From: Kappaphycus alvarezii
Taxonomy: Eukaryota; Rhodophyta; Florideophyceae; Gigartinales; Solieriaceae
Assembly (NCBI GenBank): GCA_002205965.3
Contig: NADL03000755.1
Coordinates: forward strand, 124,001-188,000
Reading direction: 5' to 3'
Length of the DNA: 64,000 bases
Shown here: in pieces, positions 11,250 to 22,938 of the stretch
How the letters are laid out: the number at the start of each line of letters is the position of its first letter
Position numbering within the stretch: the first letter of the stretch is position 1
The notes under the pieces: generated by a model
Database searches by the model: none
What the model saw: the letters and a program-made list of their open reading frames with translations, nothing else
What the model was told of the DNA's origin: nothing
Program-made: the position numbers and the translations under genes

Positions 11250-14200
11250 CCTTGTGTTAGACAAAGAAAGTCGATATTTATCATTGAATCAAACAAAAAG
11301 GTCCATCGTGTCCACCATCAGATCGAATGCAACGTTTATTGAAACATTCTCCCCTGCATTCGAGAGAAATCACAAGGTTCTTCTCATTGTCAAGGGTACA
11401 ATTGCTGGTGGGCCGGCAAAAATCCTCATAGACCCTGGTGGTGAGATCAACTTCTGAGTGAATCATTTTGCAAGAAACATCAAATAAAGACCAGAGATTC
11501 CAGAAAGCTTGCTGAAATGGCCAACGGTGCCGACTAGATACTTCAAGAATTGGTAAATGCTGTCAGTGTACATATTACCGCCTATACTGAACCTCTTTAC
11601 TTTGCGGTAAGCCCATTGAAGCGTTATGATGCAATTCTTTGGAAAGAATGGTGCGCCTCGCATGGGGCAAAAATCAATTGCCTTAATAATGATGAATAAT
11701 AATAATCTTCATCTCGCTCGGCGCCCGCGCACGGCGTAAGCGCCGGACCTTCATCCGGCTCTTCCCTGAGGAGATTGCCCGCCACGGCTGCAGAGCTCTC
11801 GCTGCAACGTTCTTGTCGATGGCCACATCGAGTGGATTGCCTCTCCGCGCCCCCAGCGCACGTGGGACGAACTGGGAAAGGTGTATAAGGATGGCTCTAC
11901 TACTCGAACAAAGTTTGCGAAGTCCTCCGTACCCTGCCGCACTCAAATCTTCCGTCATTTTGACGGACTGCGAGGGGTTGTGGTCTTCACAGCCTTGCGG
12001 GCTTGTCGTCAATCTCTCTCGTCCGGAGTTCTCGCCGTTGTCGTCGCCGTCTCTGTCTGTAAGCCTATGTGCTTACAGCGGGAGTTTTTAAGCCTTCTGA
12101 ATCCCCGGTTCAGGTGGTGGAGTTTTCTTCCGGTCCCTTTTTCGCTTGAGTGGGCAATCGGTTCAGCCATTGCCCGGAGTCGTCCGTCTAGCAGAACCCA
12201 AGGTCCTGTGTAGTGCGGACTTGTCTTCAAACAATAAAGCTTCATTCTTCTTCTTCTTAATAATGAGGTTAAAATCGAACATAAGGGAAATTCATTCATA
12301 TTTATTGCTGATGATGCCGTAGTGAGTCCTTTTGTATCTTTCAATACCATTGTTAGTGATTTAGATGAGAAAAAAGAGTTATTTGCAGTTTTACTTAGAC
12401 CTTTACATTCTAGTGAACCAAGAGCACCCGTATATCCTCGAGACATACAAAAGGTTCTGGAAACATTTGCTGATGTGTTTCCAAAGAAGCTCCCAAGAGG
12501 TTTGCCACCGAGAAGGAAACAAGACTTTGAAATAGAATTAAAGGAAAGAGCAGAACCACATAAGAAAGGTCTTTATAGACTTTCTGGCAAAGAGATGTCA
12601 GAACTCCGAAAACAGTTGGACGAGCTACTGGAAGCGGAGTTCATAAGACCTAGTAAAAGCCCCTGGGGGGCTCCTATTCTATTCTTGAGCAAGAAGGATG
12701 ATAGTCTACGGATGTGTGTGGATTACAGAGCCTTAAACCGGCTTACTGTAAAAACAGCTATCCGTTACCATTAAATGACGACATTTTCGACCAGCTTAAA
12801 GGAGCAAAGTTCTTCAGCAAAATTGATCTTAGACCTGGTTATCACCAGATTAGACTACACGAAGATTCGATTCCATTTACCGCCTTCAGAACACGATACG
12901 GGCACTTTGAATTTCTTCTTCTGCCGTTTGGACTCACTAATGCCCCGGCAACTTTTATGAACCTAATGAATGACATTTTCAAGTATCAGCTCGACTTATT
13001 TGTGATCGTCTATCTGTATGATATTCTCATCTACAGTAAGACATGGAAGGATTACTTGGATCATATTCGAACTGTACTCGAAATCCTCAGAAAAGAAAAG
13101 TTGTTTGGAAAATTATCTAAATGTGTTTTTTGAGTTACAGAAGTGGAGTACCTAGGACACATCATTTCTCAAAAAGGTATTTCTGTTGATCCAAATAAGA
13201 TAAGTGCAGTCATGGAATGGCCGATACCAAAGAATAAACAACAAGTACAGTCTTTTCTTGGTTTTGTCAATTATTACCGGAGATTCATAAAAGGCTGTTC
13301 AATTCTTGCAAAACCTCTGACAGAGTTGACGAAAGACGTGAATTTCCAGTGGAGCCGCTCTCAAGATGATGCCTTCAAAGTACTCAAGTAAACACTTTGT
13401 AGCGCACCGGTTCTCAGAAATTTCGACGCCACACTGCCTATCTACGTAACCACAGATGCATCACAATATGCAATTGGTGCAGTGATGGAACAGGAAGAAT
13501 TAGGTTCTAAAAGGCCGGTCGCTTTTGCTTCCAGGACTCTTAATGATGCGGAACAAAACTATGCGGCCCATGAAAGGGATCTTTTGGCCATTGTAGATTC
13601 CCTAAAGTGGTGGAGATCCTACCTTTATGGTAATTCATTCACCATTCACTCGGACCACTATCCCCTAAGATACTTCGAAACCCAAGAAAATTTGTCTCCG
13701 AGACAAGTGAGATGGCTGGAAAGATTAATTATTTTCGACTTCAAGATAATCCCCATCTGAGTAAAATCAAATGTAGTGGCGGACGCACTATCGAGGCAAC
13801 CACAAGATGTGCCGTCACCTGATAACCGAACAATTCATTACTCCAAGAAGTTATTTCCAAGACATCCTCAGAATCCAATAACATTTCGACCATATCATTC
13901 ACGAACACTGAGTTAGTGGGGTTGGCAGAAGAATATGGTAGGGATGAGAATCTCAGAACCCATTATCAAGATCCTAAAGCTCACTTTGAGCGTCGAGGGG
14001 TGCTTCTACTTAGAAGAAGATCTTACCAGAAGGAAAATTCAGAGTCAAGCTCCTGCATGACTATCATTCCCCGCCTAACACGGGACACCTAGGAATAAGC
14101 AAAACTATCAACAGAATATCACCAAAGTTTTATTGGAAAAATTTAAGATCGGATGTAATCCGATACGTACGTTCCTGCCAATGCCAGAGAACCAAAGCAA

Positions 14201-15290
14201 CCACCCAGAAGCTCGCAGGTATTTTACAACCACTAGAACCACCGAAAACCAAATGGACCCACATAACCATGGATTTCATCACACCTCTCCCAAAGTCGAG
14301 AAGTGGAAACAACGGCCTGTTAACAGTCGTTGACAGACTTTCTAAGATGATCAGAATAATAGCAACGAAACCAAACCTGAAACAGCACTGCTGTTCAAGA
14401 ATCACGTATACCGAAATCATGGATTACCAGAGAATATCATATGTGACCGAGATCCCATCTTCATGAGCAAGTTTTGGACAAAACTTTTTGCTCTACTAGG
14501 AACAAGGATATACCCCTCCTCTGCATACCACCCACAAACTGATGGACAATCGGAGGTAATGAACAGGAAAATAGAGGAATTGATCCGTGCATTCGTTAGC
14601 TTCGACAAATCAGATTGGGATCATTACCTGGTAGACTTTGAAGTTGCTTACAACTCCTCTGTGAATGTAACCACAACTTTCTCACCATTTTTCCTCAATT
14701 ATGGAATTCAACCACGAACAGTACCCTTGGATGTTTTAGCGTCAGACAATCCAGCGGCAGCAGGTTTCCTAAAAGATATCAAGAAGCATTAAGGAAAGCC
14801 CAGGATCGGATCCGAAAATCGAATGAGTCCACCGCTAAATATGTAAACAAGAAAAGAAGGCCGTCTACGTTCAAGATTGGTGATAAGGTTTGGCTATCAA
14901 CAAAGAACTTATCACTTGAAGATGCGGCTGGATCACGCAAACTGAACCCAAAGTATTGTGGTCCCTTTGAAATAACAGAGGATATTAACGGTGTGACGTA
15001 CCGTCTGCACTTATCTCAACTGATGATTGACAGAAGAATTCATAATGCGTTCCACGCTAGCCTCTTGAAACCGTTCTTTGAAGATGAATTCAACCGACAA
15101 ATTCCACCTCCGCCACCTCTCCAATTTCAAGATGGACATGAGGAATACGAAGTTGAATCTATGCTCGCTCATAAGAAAGAACGTGGAAAAATAAATTCCT
15201 TGTCAAATGGAAAAAGTACGAAGATCATGAAAACTCGTGGCTTCCCGAATTATACCTCAAGAACTCACAAGAACTTTTAAATAAGTACAA
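11250..15290 (+). pseudogene. Gypsy pol region: PR, RT, RNase H, IN, chromodomain (fossil)
   Basis: Recognisable blocks are an aspartic-protease-like stretch (about 11330-11460), reverse transcriptase (about 12430-13400, with [11 protein letters not shown] and the FFSKIDLRPGYHQIR block), RNase H (about 13440-13760, TDASQYAIGAVMEQ), an integrase zinc-binding region (about 14050-14200), the integrase core (about 14260-14800, including YPSSAYHPQTDGQSE), and a chromodomain-like end (about 15140-15280, YEVESMLAHKKERG). Chromodomains steer integration to heterochromatin in chromoviruses. The region is broken in many places. Confidence 0.85.
11693..12255 (+). mobile_element. 563-bp non-autonomous retroposon nested in the gypsy element
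   Basis: The GC-rich insert interrupts the gypsy protease-RT interval and is flanked by a perfect 11-bp duplication CTTAATAATGA (11682-11692 and 12256-12266). It ends in a CATTCTTCTTCTT tail preceded by AATAAAG, which suggests target-primed insertion from a polyadenylated or TTC-tailed RNA. No open frame resembles RT and I see no convincing tRNA-type A/B boxes, so it may be a SINE-like or 5'-truncated LINE copy. It is younger than its gypsy host. Confidence 0.75.
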
Positions 15291-15335
15291 GCAGAACCTC
15301 AAGAATCGGGGCGATTCTTCTCTGTAGGGGGAGTG

Positions 15336-15800
15336 ATGTTGTATTTCACTTCACAGACCTTACAGCTTTACATGAATTTACTGCATCTACTGTACTGTAG
15401 ATTCAAACCACTGGTAACCTTGCAACCAGGGCTACTAGGCACTTTGCTGTCATTACACCTTCTTTACAGTTCTGAACACAGCGTTTGACCCCATTGGTAC
15501 ACTTGGAATAGTTACGGGCGAGTTGCGCACTGGGATATTATATCATTGCTTTACCAATCAAAAGTCGCCTTGCTATCCCAGGCCACCTGGACCAATGTAC
15601 TTCTTACATCTTGTCAGAGTATGTCACTCGTGCCGACTACAATTCTGAAAGCGCTACTTACGATACCGTCAGGGCTGTTTTACGGGAACACCTTTGAATT
15701 CGCTACTGTTAGACTGCATTTTCCTTTAGTTTACAGCTATCTTCAGTTCTATACAAACCCTCGTTTGGAGTGGCCGGCTTAACCCAGCCGGCCTCAGCCA
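15336..15800 (+). repeat. 3' LTR of the gypsy element (right end approximate)
   Basis: The LTR begins TGTTGTATTTCAC immediately after the purine tract. It contains a CTACTGTACTGTAG palindrome near 15389. The right end cannot be fixed without the partner LTR. Confidence 0.55.
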
Positions 15801-15899
15801 AAGTTTCAACCACAGTTCTACCTTGATCTGCTCGTGTGCGTTTAATACCCCACTCTTAATATCCCTTCCGCAAAGTGCGCGTATGGGTGATCCAGTTCA

Positions 15900-17932
15900 T
15901 AGCAGAAGGTCATCATAGGAGCATGCATCGCTCATAACCCTTTCCCTTTCAGGGCTCTGTGAACCAGGAATTAAAAAACTCTGGATCATTCAGGGCTTCT
16001 TTCAACTCCCTACATTCCTTCTGCTGAGCAGCCCCCATCTTATTGTTACGTTCCGGGATAAAATGTATTTCTTTACGCCGAATTTTCTTTGTGAACCGTG
16101 TACCCTGCAGCGCCTTATAGGTTGAAGCATCCTTGTCGGCGAAATAATCGACGAAGGCTGCTTAAATGCTCTGAGGGCAGTAGCCCATCTTTATAAACCA
16201 CATGGTTCTTATCCTCGGCATTTCGGACCAAACTTTTACGGCGCAAGTCTAGCTTCTGCATAGAACAGAATTTCCAGGATAGCCTCGAATAGTTCATGGT
16301 GCTTCTTCTCAATTCTGGTGCTTATGCTTGCATAATCCATAACGGTCAAATACGTACTATCCCTTTCTCTCACCAAGAATATCGTACAGCACCCCTTAAA
16401 ATGTACTTGGCGATTTGCTTGACCGTATCAGAAGCCGGGTGTAATGATACAAGCCCAGCATAGTCTAAACTGCGGTGAAACGCTTGGAATCTGAATGAAA
16501 CGGGACTCGATTAAACTAATTATTACGTTCAAACACTAAGGAAATCTTTTTCTGTCTAAAAACCCACAAATATCCCTTCTTTTGTCTATTGGGTGAGATT
16601 TTATGACTGTAGGATCATCTAGGCGTCAAAAATCAGACGTGAAACGCATACAAGAATCCGTTTTCACAAACACATTGCTTGAAGCGCATGGAGATACAGA
16701 TTGTTTAAGAATATCGGACATATAAGATATTGCATGCACGAGCGCTCAAACTTTTCCTCTTTGGGAGACTTTCTCCTCACTGGGGTGCAAATGGGCTCTA
16801 CATTGGGTTTAAGTGGTTTCTTGTGGTTTTTTTAGCGCCCGAGAAACTTGTAAATCTTCCCTCTATCGCATTCAACACCACGTTTTCTTCCTCGAATTCC
16901 ACGGCTGGTAGAAAATTCAAAGAGGTCCACAAAATAGATAGCAACATCCAACTCATAGTATTCAATTCCTGTCTGCATAAGTACCTTTGAACTCGATTGC
17001 ATGTCTCCGTTATTCTTCATCATGCAACTAAACAGTTCTGATTCATGAAAGAACGGCAAGTTATCCACTTCCAAGTCCAAAAGGAGATTTCAATTTCGCC
17101 AAAAACGGCATCCCAGTAATGGCTTTTCCGGGATAGTGCTCATTGACGCCAAGTTTTTTGTGTCATGTACGCCCAAAAATCAGGGACTCGATTTAAATTT
17201 CCCGATAAATTTTATACCCCGACCATCGGCAGTACATGCTCCACACTCGGTGGGTGCAAAAGCCCACCATTTTCCAAGAACCAATTCGAACCGATCCATA
17301 TGACAGAAGCTCAGTATCTGGCTTTGATGTTAGGTCTTCATCATAGGTCATGACTGCTGCAGCCACTTCTCTATCCCTATCCGTCCCCTGTCATAAAATT
17401 AGCTTTTTTGAAGAAAAAACAACTTCATTACTCCACTACTTGTTTCGCTTCACAATATTGTGAAGTTTTACTTTTGGGCTGGGGATTTAGGGCCTCCATT
17501 GTCATTCCCTACGGGAATTTTATCCCAGCAACGCAGCATCATAAGTATCTTCTTTTATATGCAGTCTCGAGCCATATGTCCCTAAAGGCTGCATTATTCG
17601 TATTTTTACTACGGGTAAAAGTACCAAGCCTGACAATCTCTCCCCGTACCGTTAGTTTTGTTCGTTAAAGACCACAAAGAGTGCTAAATACAGTATCTTT
17701 TTCTGTCTAGATATTTATAAAGTGGTCTGGAAGGCCCACCTTGAAGTAGTTAACCATATTATAGTCTAAAATGGAAATATGAGAAGTCAAAGATGCAGAC
17801 TGAAGCCTTTCAACGAAGTGATACGCAAAATATTATATATTATTCCACTTCATGCCAAATAATCCATCCCTCATTGCGCTAATCTTTACTTTTGTGCATA
17901 TTTCGCTTCCAAATGATCTCAAAATTAATTGC
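15900..17932 (-). other. Decayed coding tract of unknown family, minus strand
   Basis: Several minus-strand stretches look like old coding sequence, for example around 15990-16160 (a basic and Glu/Lys-rich segment), 16832-17080 and 17180-17320. No domain is recognisable. The young copia element entered this tract at 17933-17937, and similar minus-strand coding character resumes beyond its far end (24286-24580). What the tract encoded is unknown; host gene and old mobile element are both possible. Confidence 0.3.
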
Positions 17933-17937
17933 TTATA

Positions 17938-18489
17938 TGCAAAATAATTGGGATAGGTAGATCCAAATAATAATAAATAGTTCCAACTTGAATAAATAAA
18001 TAAATGCCACAATCGGACTTAGAATGAAAAATGAATAGAAAACCAAATTTAATAATATCTGATCGAGGGGATATTTCGATAGCCCGAGGATGTAAAAATA
18101 TTTCTAACAACCTAGACTACTTATACTCTACGCCAGGGTGAACCTGCTACAAAAATCAGGTGAGCCGTTCAATAATTTTGGTAGACATAATTTAGGCTCA
18201 GCAATAATTATTGCAGTATTTTCCAGGTAAGCAATCATCCAGATAATAATTTGTTGGTAGCATAAATGTAGTAATTATAGCCTGTATAATATAAAAACCC
18301 AACTGTAGGACATAAAAATTATTTCACACTGAATTCAGCATAAAATAGTGCCAGTGTAAAATAGATAAAATTATTCCTTGATGATTCATAATAAATATAA
18401 ATTGTGGGCCTCAATAAAAATATTGCTCCACAATTCAGCATCATGTAGGACACCGGGATAGAGATTAAAATATTTGGTCAATTTTCACA
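17938..18489 (-). repeat. Copia 3' LTR
   Basis: This 552-bp LTR is nearly identical to the interrupted LTR at 22939-24280 and starts TG and ends CA in element orientation. Confidence 0.9.
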
Positions 18490-18519
18490 CTACTTCCCCT
18501 TTGAAATATTGAATTAAAT

Positions 18520-20616
18520 TTATCCTGTTGACTGAGATGAATCCCGAGATAAAATATTACTCATATCCATAGGTATAGATCCATCAAATAAAAGGAGCTT
18601 GAGCATGTCAGATACAGGACTGTCCTTTTTTGTGAGCGGGTCGGAAGGATTAATTGAACCAGGTATCCATAGCATTTTCTTGATTTTGTTCGTTTCGAAA
18701 TTATATCGAATTAATTGAACATCCGCTCTAATAGATTTATCTTCAGGCACACGACAAGTAGATAGAGAGCTGAATAGATCTTTTGAATCAACAGCAACAT
18801 GAAGAGGAATATTGATATTTAGAAGTGTACTGTATGCTGCTGCAATAATTTTTCCTTCCTCGATAGCTTCACCAGCAGCCAATATTTCACCAGATGCAAT
18901 AGATTTAACAGGACGCCGAGATAGATGTGAATGCCAATAAATTGTATGAAATATTGAATTACAATTTAAGGAGCCAATTAGCAACCCACCAATAGATCCA
19001 AGTTGAGCATTTGTCGATCCGGCTGGTTTTCCTGCATCAGAAAAAACAACAACTGATAAATTGAAATTTCCAGAAACTTCCGGGCGCCGATACGTGCTTG
19101 TAGAACCAAAAGATTTTAAATTCCGAAGCATAGAAGATTGGATAGATAAATCACGAACCAACGGATTTGACCTTTTCTGTTGTAAATAACTTGCTGTAAA
19201 GGCAGACACTGGAGATGCAACCATACCCAAATAGACAATTGATCCGTTTAACGAATTAAAAGCAAAGTTTTCAAATGAGTTCATTTCTTCATCAGGTTGT
19301 TTTCGACGATTTCTTGATATTGAATGGGGTTCCAGTCCATTTAGCTTATCATCAGCTGAGACATTAATTTTATAGTCATCAAACTGCATGATTTTAACTC
19401 CATTGAAATAAAAAGATCCAGGACTATGTACGATTGTACCAAGCTTATATACTTTCCCAAGATCTTGGATAAATTGCTTCTTAATATTTTTTTGTCCAGT
19501 AATAAGTATATCATCGACCAATTTAACAACAAGCAGAATTAAGGATCCTTTTAAACTCATGAAAAATAATTGGGGTATATAAACGACTGATTTCAATCCG
19601 AGGTCAAAGAAAGTATTATCAGAGTGTATTTGCCATTTTGCATTCGCGTTGACTAACCCATATGAAGCAGACAGTAATAACCAATAGAAGGATTTTTCGG
19701 AGCATTCCCGAGGAGGTCTCACATAAACATCTCGTAATGCTGATCCAGATTGTAAAAATGCAGACTTCACATCAACCTTTGATAAATTCCATTTAAAAAT
19801 TGTAGCAATTGATAAGAGAATTCTAATTGCCATCGGAGAACAAGATTCCGAATCAGTTCTCAAATTATTTTTCTCCTTGTCCTCATTTCCATGCGGAGCA
19901 ATTCGAGCCTTGCAATAATATTTTCCATCATCCAAAATTTTTATTTTGTATAAAACGTGACTGGATATTACATTCGAGTCGGGAGGAATTTTTGAAACAT
20001 GAATTTTTGAACAGGTAGTGAGAAAATTATTTTCTTCCGTATTGTACGCATTTGAAATAATATGAGATGGAAGTCCAGATGCTTGATGAAGTAAAAATTC
20101 TTTAGATCCAAACCTTTTATGATAAAAACTCAGATCTTTTTGTTCAGATGATTTCAATTCCGTTCCAGGTAACAACTCAATTTCATGCGCATCAATTCCA
20201 TCGTTTTCATCAATAGGGATATGAATTAAATTTTCAGGGTGTAGGGAACTAAGTTCAGATTCAATCGGAACATGTTCGAGAGATAATATGTTTTTAGATT
20301 CTGATAAATTTCCATCAATTTCTGATTCATTATATTTTTCGACATCAGTATTCATATTTGGGTTAAAATTACCATCATCAGAATGATCGTCAAAATTGTT
20401 TTCGCCCACATTCTTCACTTCGGTAATATTTGTTTCATCAGAAATATCTTCCACAGAATATTCAATAGACTGATTCAATAAATCATTTGCCTTTTGAATT
20501 TGGTATGCTAGTTCATTAGATGAAACGGAATGTCGGACATCTTCAATTGCAGCATGTATAAATTTTCCATTGGATCCAGGTACTGTGACGATAAGAGATT
20601 TTTTGTCGAATTTCAA
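18520..20616 (-). pseudogene. Copia RT-RNase H region (fossil)
   Basis: A 698-codon frame contains the copia reverse transcriptase (VDVKSAFLQSG, then LVVKLVDDILITG) and RNase H (VVVFSDAGKPAGS, AVDSKDLFSSL). It is preceded by an acidic linker (about 20190-20480). The separate frame pattern shows that the polyprotein is not continuous in this copy. Confidence 0.85.
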
Positions 20617-22009
20617 TACTGGTTTGGGCGATGACCAAGATCCCTTTTCTGATTTGGTAGATGAATAAAAATTTCCACAATATCGCCAACATTAATTGGA
20701 ATATCGGTCACAGACTTTGATTTTAGAATAAGATTTAATTTCCTCTTGGCTATTAGCTCATTATGAGCTTCTCTTAAATCATTTGGTAGACTTCGAGGAC
20801 CAGAATTATCGATGGGTCGAGTGTGACCAGTGGCAAGCTCGTATGAAGAAACAACATCATTTCCATATAAATCATTCGATATTTGAAACATTCGAGCAAT
20901 ACGAACCGTATTACTTGCAGAAGAATCGGATATTTTTAAACGGATATAAATGTCTCTCAATATTTTATGTTTTGACTCAATATAATTTTTGTTATGGCGG
21001 CGGGAACCAATAGGACAAAACGAAATTCCTCTTTCCTCAAGATAGCTTCTAAAATTATCATTGTCAAACGCCTGATCTCCCATTAAATAGTTAGGGTCCC
21101 AAAATGGTGTTAACCAGAGAGTCTCAATACAATCAACGCAATTTTCCATCCTTAAAGAGGGCACTATTGAACCAGTTGAATACCTGGTAACTGAGTCCAT
21201 AATGTGAAAAATATCCAAGTTTTCCACAAAAAAATGATCCACACAAACCAATTCATTAAATCGCGAGATATAGAGCTTAAAGATACTGCACGAGGATGAG
21301 ATGGTTTTTTTGTGACATCACAAAATTTGCAGGAGTCAATTATGCTTGATAAATATTTTTTGCATTCATCGTCCCATATAAAATTTCTTTGTAACAATAG
21401 TTTTATATCATCATAATTTGAGTGACCACATACATGTTTGTGAACCTTATTAATTATTTTCTTCTTTTCAGCCCAAGATATATTTTTTGATGTATTGATA
21501 TTGTTGGAACAAATTGCTGATAGAAATGAGTTTTCAATAGGTTCGGATGATTGTATAAATATATTTCCAGGACATAACAATGATGACCATGATCCACCAA
21601 TGTTATAGAATCGATTGAATTATTTGCGGACTCGAACTCGATGCGATTGTCCGTCATATGAATAATATTTGATTTTCTTGTGATATTTCTTCCAATAACC
21701 CATTGAGATGATCCACTAATTATTAGATGCCTTATTTTAACCTGATTTCCATTGTTGAAATAGCTGATAAAAATATTGAACCGATCATTTTTCTTTTTTC
21801 GCTTGAGTGGTGCCATTTCCGTATTGCCAGAAGGGCGTGTCCTTGATACATTCAGGAAGTTCATCAAGAATTCCATTCCATTTCGGTAAAATAAATTTCG
21901 AAAGTGCTCGTAATTCAACAATACCCATTCCACTATACGGTGCTCCATCATCAAGTAACGGAACTGGGTATAACGTATTTGACGGAGAATCAAGCACCGT
22001 TTTTACCAT
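20613..22009 (-). pseudogene. Copia protease-integrase region (fossil)
   Basis: The protease-like part lies at about 21600-21990. The integrase zinc-binding segment (HKHVCGHSNYDDIKLLLQ) is near 21385-21440, and the core continues toward 20620. The order PR-IN-RT is diagnostic of Ty1/copia. The region is broken. Confidence 0.75.
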
Positions 22010-22935
22010 ATGAAATTTACGGAACCAGAATCATTTTTGTCTTTGATATTTTCTGCATTTCCCATTCTAGATGATGAACCTTTATGATAATTTTTAGCAC
22101 TCTTGCATTTATCTTTTTCATAGGCCCAATGGCCAATTTCTCCACATCGGTCACAAGTTGATTTTGCCTTGAGCGCAGCAAAGTCTTCAGGAGATAATCT
22201 TTGCTTATTATTTTTCTTGAAATTTTTCTTTTCTCCGTATGAAATATTTGATTGATTTGAAGAGATATATTTTTGAGCATTTCCATATATTTGATTTGTA
22301 TTTTTTGGTTTATCACATGCACGAATAATAGATGATATTTCTGAATATTTGATTAATTCTAGGATTTTTCCTTTTTCCAAATCGCCTTCTTCATGCTTCG
22401 GAGAAGCAGCAGCCAAAATAGATACTCGCTGGTTTGAATCAATTTTGGAATTAGCCAGGAGCAAAAATGATACCAGTGCTTCAGGTAATTTCGAAGTACC
22501 AGTAGATGAATGAAATCGGGCAATTTGAGCATCAAACCGTGATTCAAAATTTTTGAAAGACTCACTATCACCACGAGTAGTGTGCAATAGATCTAAGAAG
22601 TTTTGAAATGCATCTGATATAGATGATAGAGGATCCACCTTATGAATAGCGTTAGCAATCGCTAATGCACCATTTTCAGACTGAATTTCTGTGTCTGGAA
22701 TTTTCTTACAAATATCAAGAGCTCGTCCAAATAATTGTGATTGTAAGACAAGACATTTTACTGCCTTAGGAACCTTATTAGAATTTGATGCTGGTAATAA
22801 ATCATGAACAGATTTCCATTTTTGAACAGCATCAAAATATTTTTCTTGAGGTCCTTTACCATCCGTCCAAGGAGCCGTGCGAAGATCCCATGAAAATTTC
22901 GGCCTTGAAGGAATTTCGGGGCGATCTGGGCCCAT
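22003..22935 (-). pseudogene. Copia gag region (fossil)
   Basis: The frame begins with ATG at 22935, four bases inside the LTR boundary, and runs about 310 codons through a UBN2-like gag domain to a zinc knuckle (CDRCGEIGHWAYEKDKC, about 22120-22170). Confidence 0.8.
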
Positions 22936-22938
22936 AAC

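Larger units (their letters stand above)
10070..15800 (+). mobile_element. Ty3/gypsy retrotransposon (chromovirus type), broken fossil
   Basis: Gag, protease, reverse transcriptase, RNase H, integrase and a chromodomain-like tail follow each other in the order expected of a Ty3/gypsy chromovirus. It appears to start inside or after a lost 5' LTR, because a LINE tail ends at 10066 and no 5' LTR is seen. A purine tract (TAGGGGGAG, about 15327-15335) is followed by one LTR. The coding interior carries roughly ten or more breaks, so the copy is dead. A 563-bp retroposon is nested in it. Age cannot be taken from LTR divergence because only one LTR is present, but the number of breaks implies it is much older than the copia element at 17938-24280. 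Confidence 0.85.
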
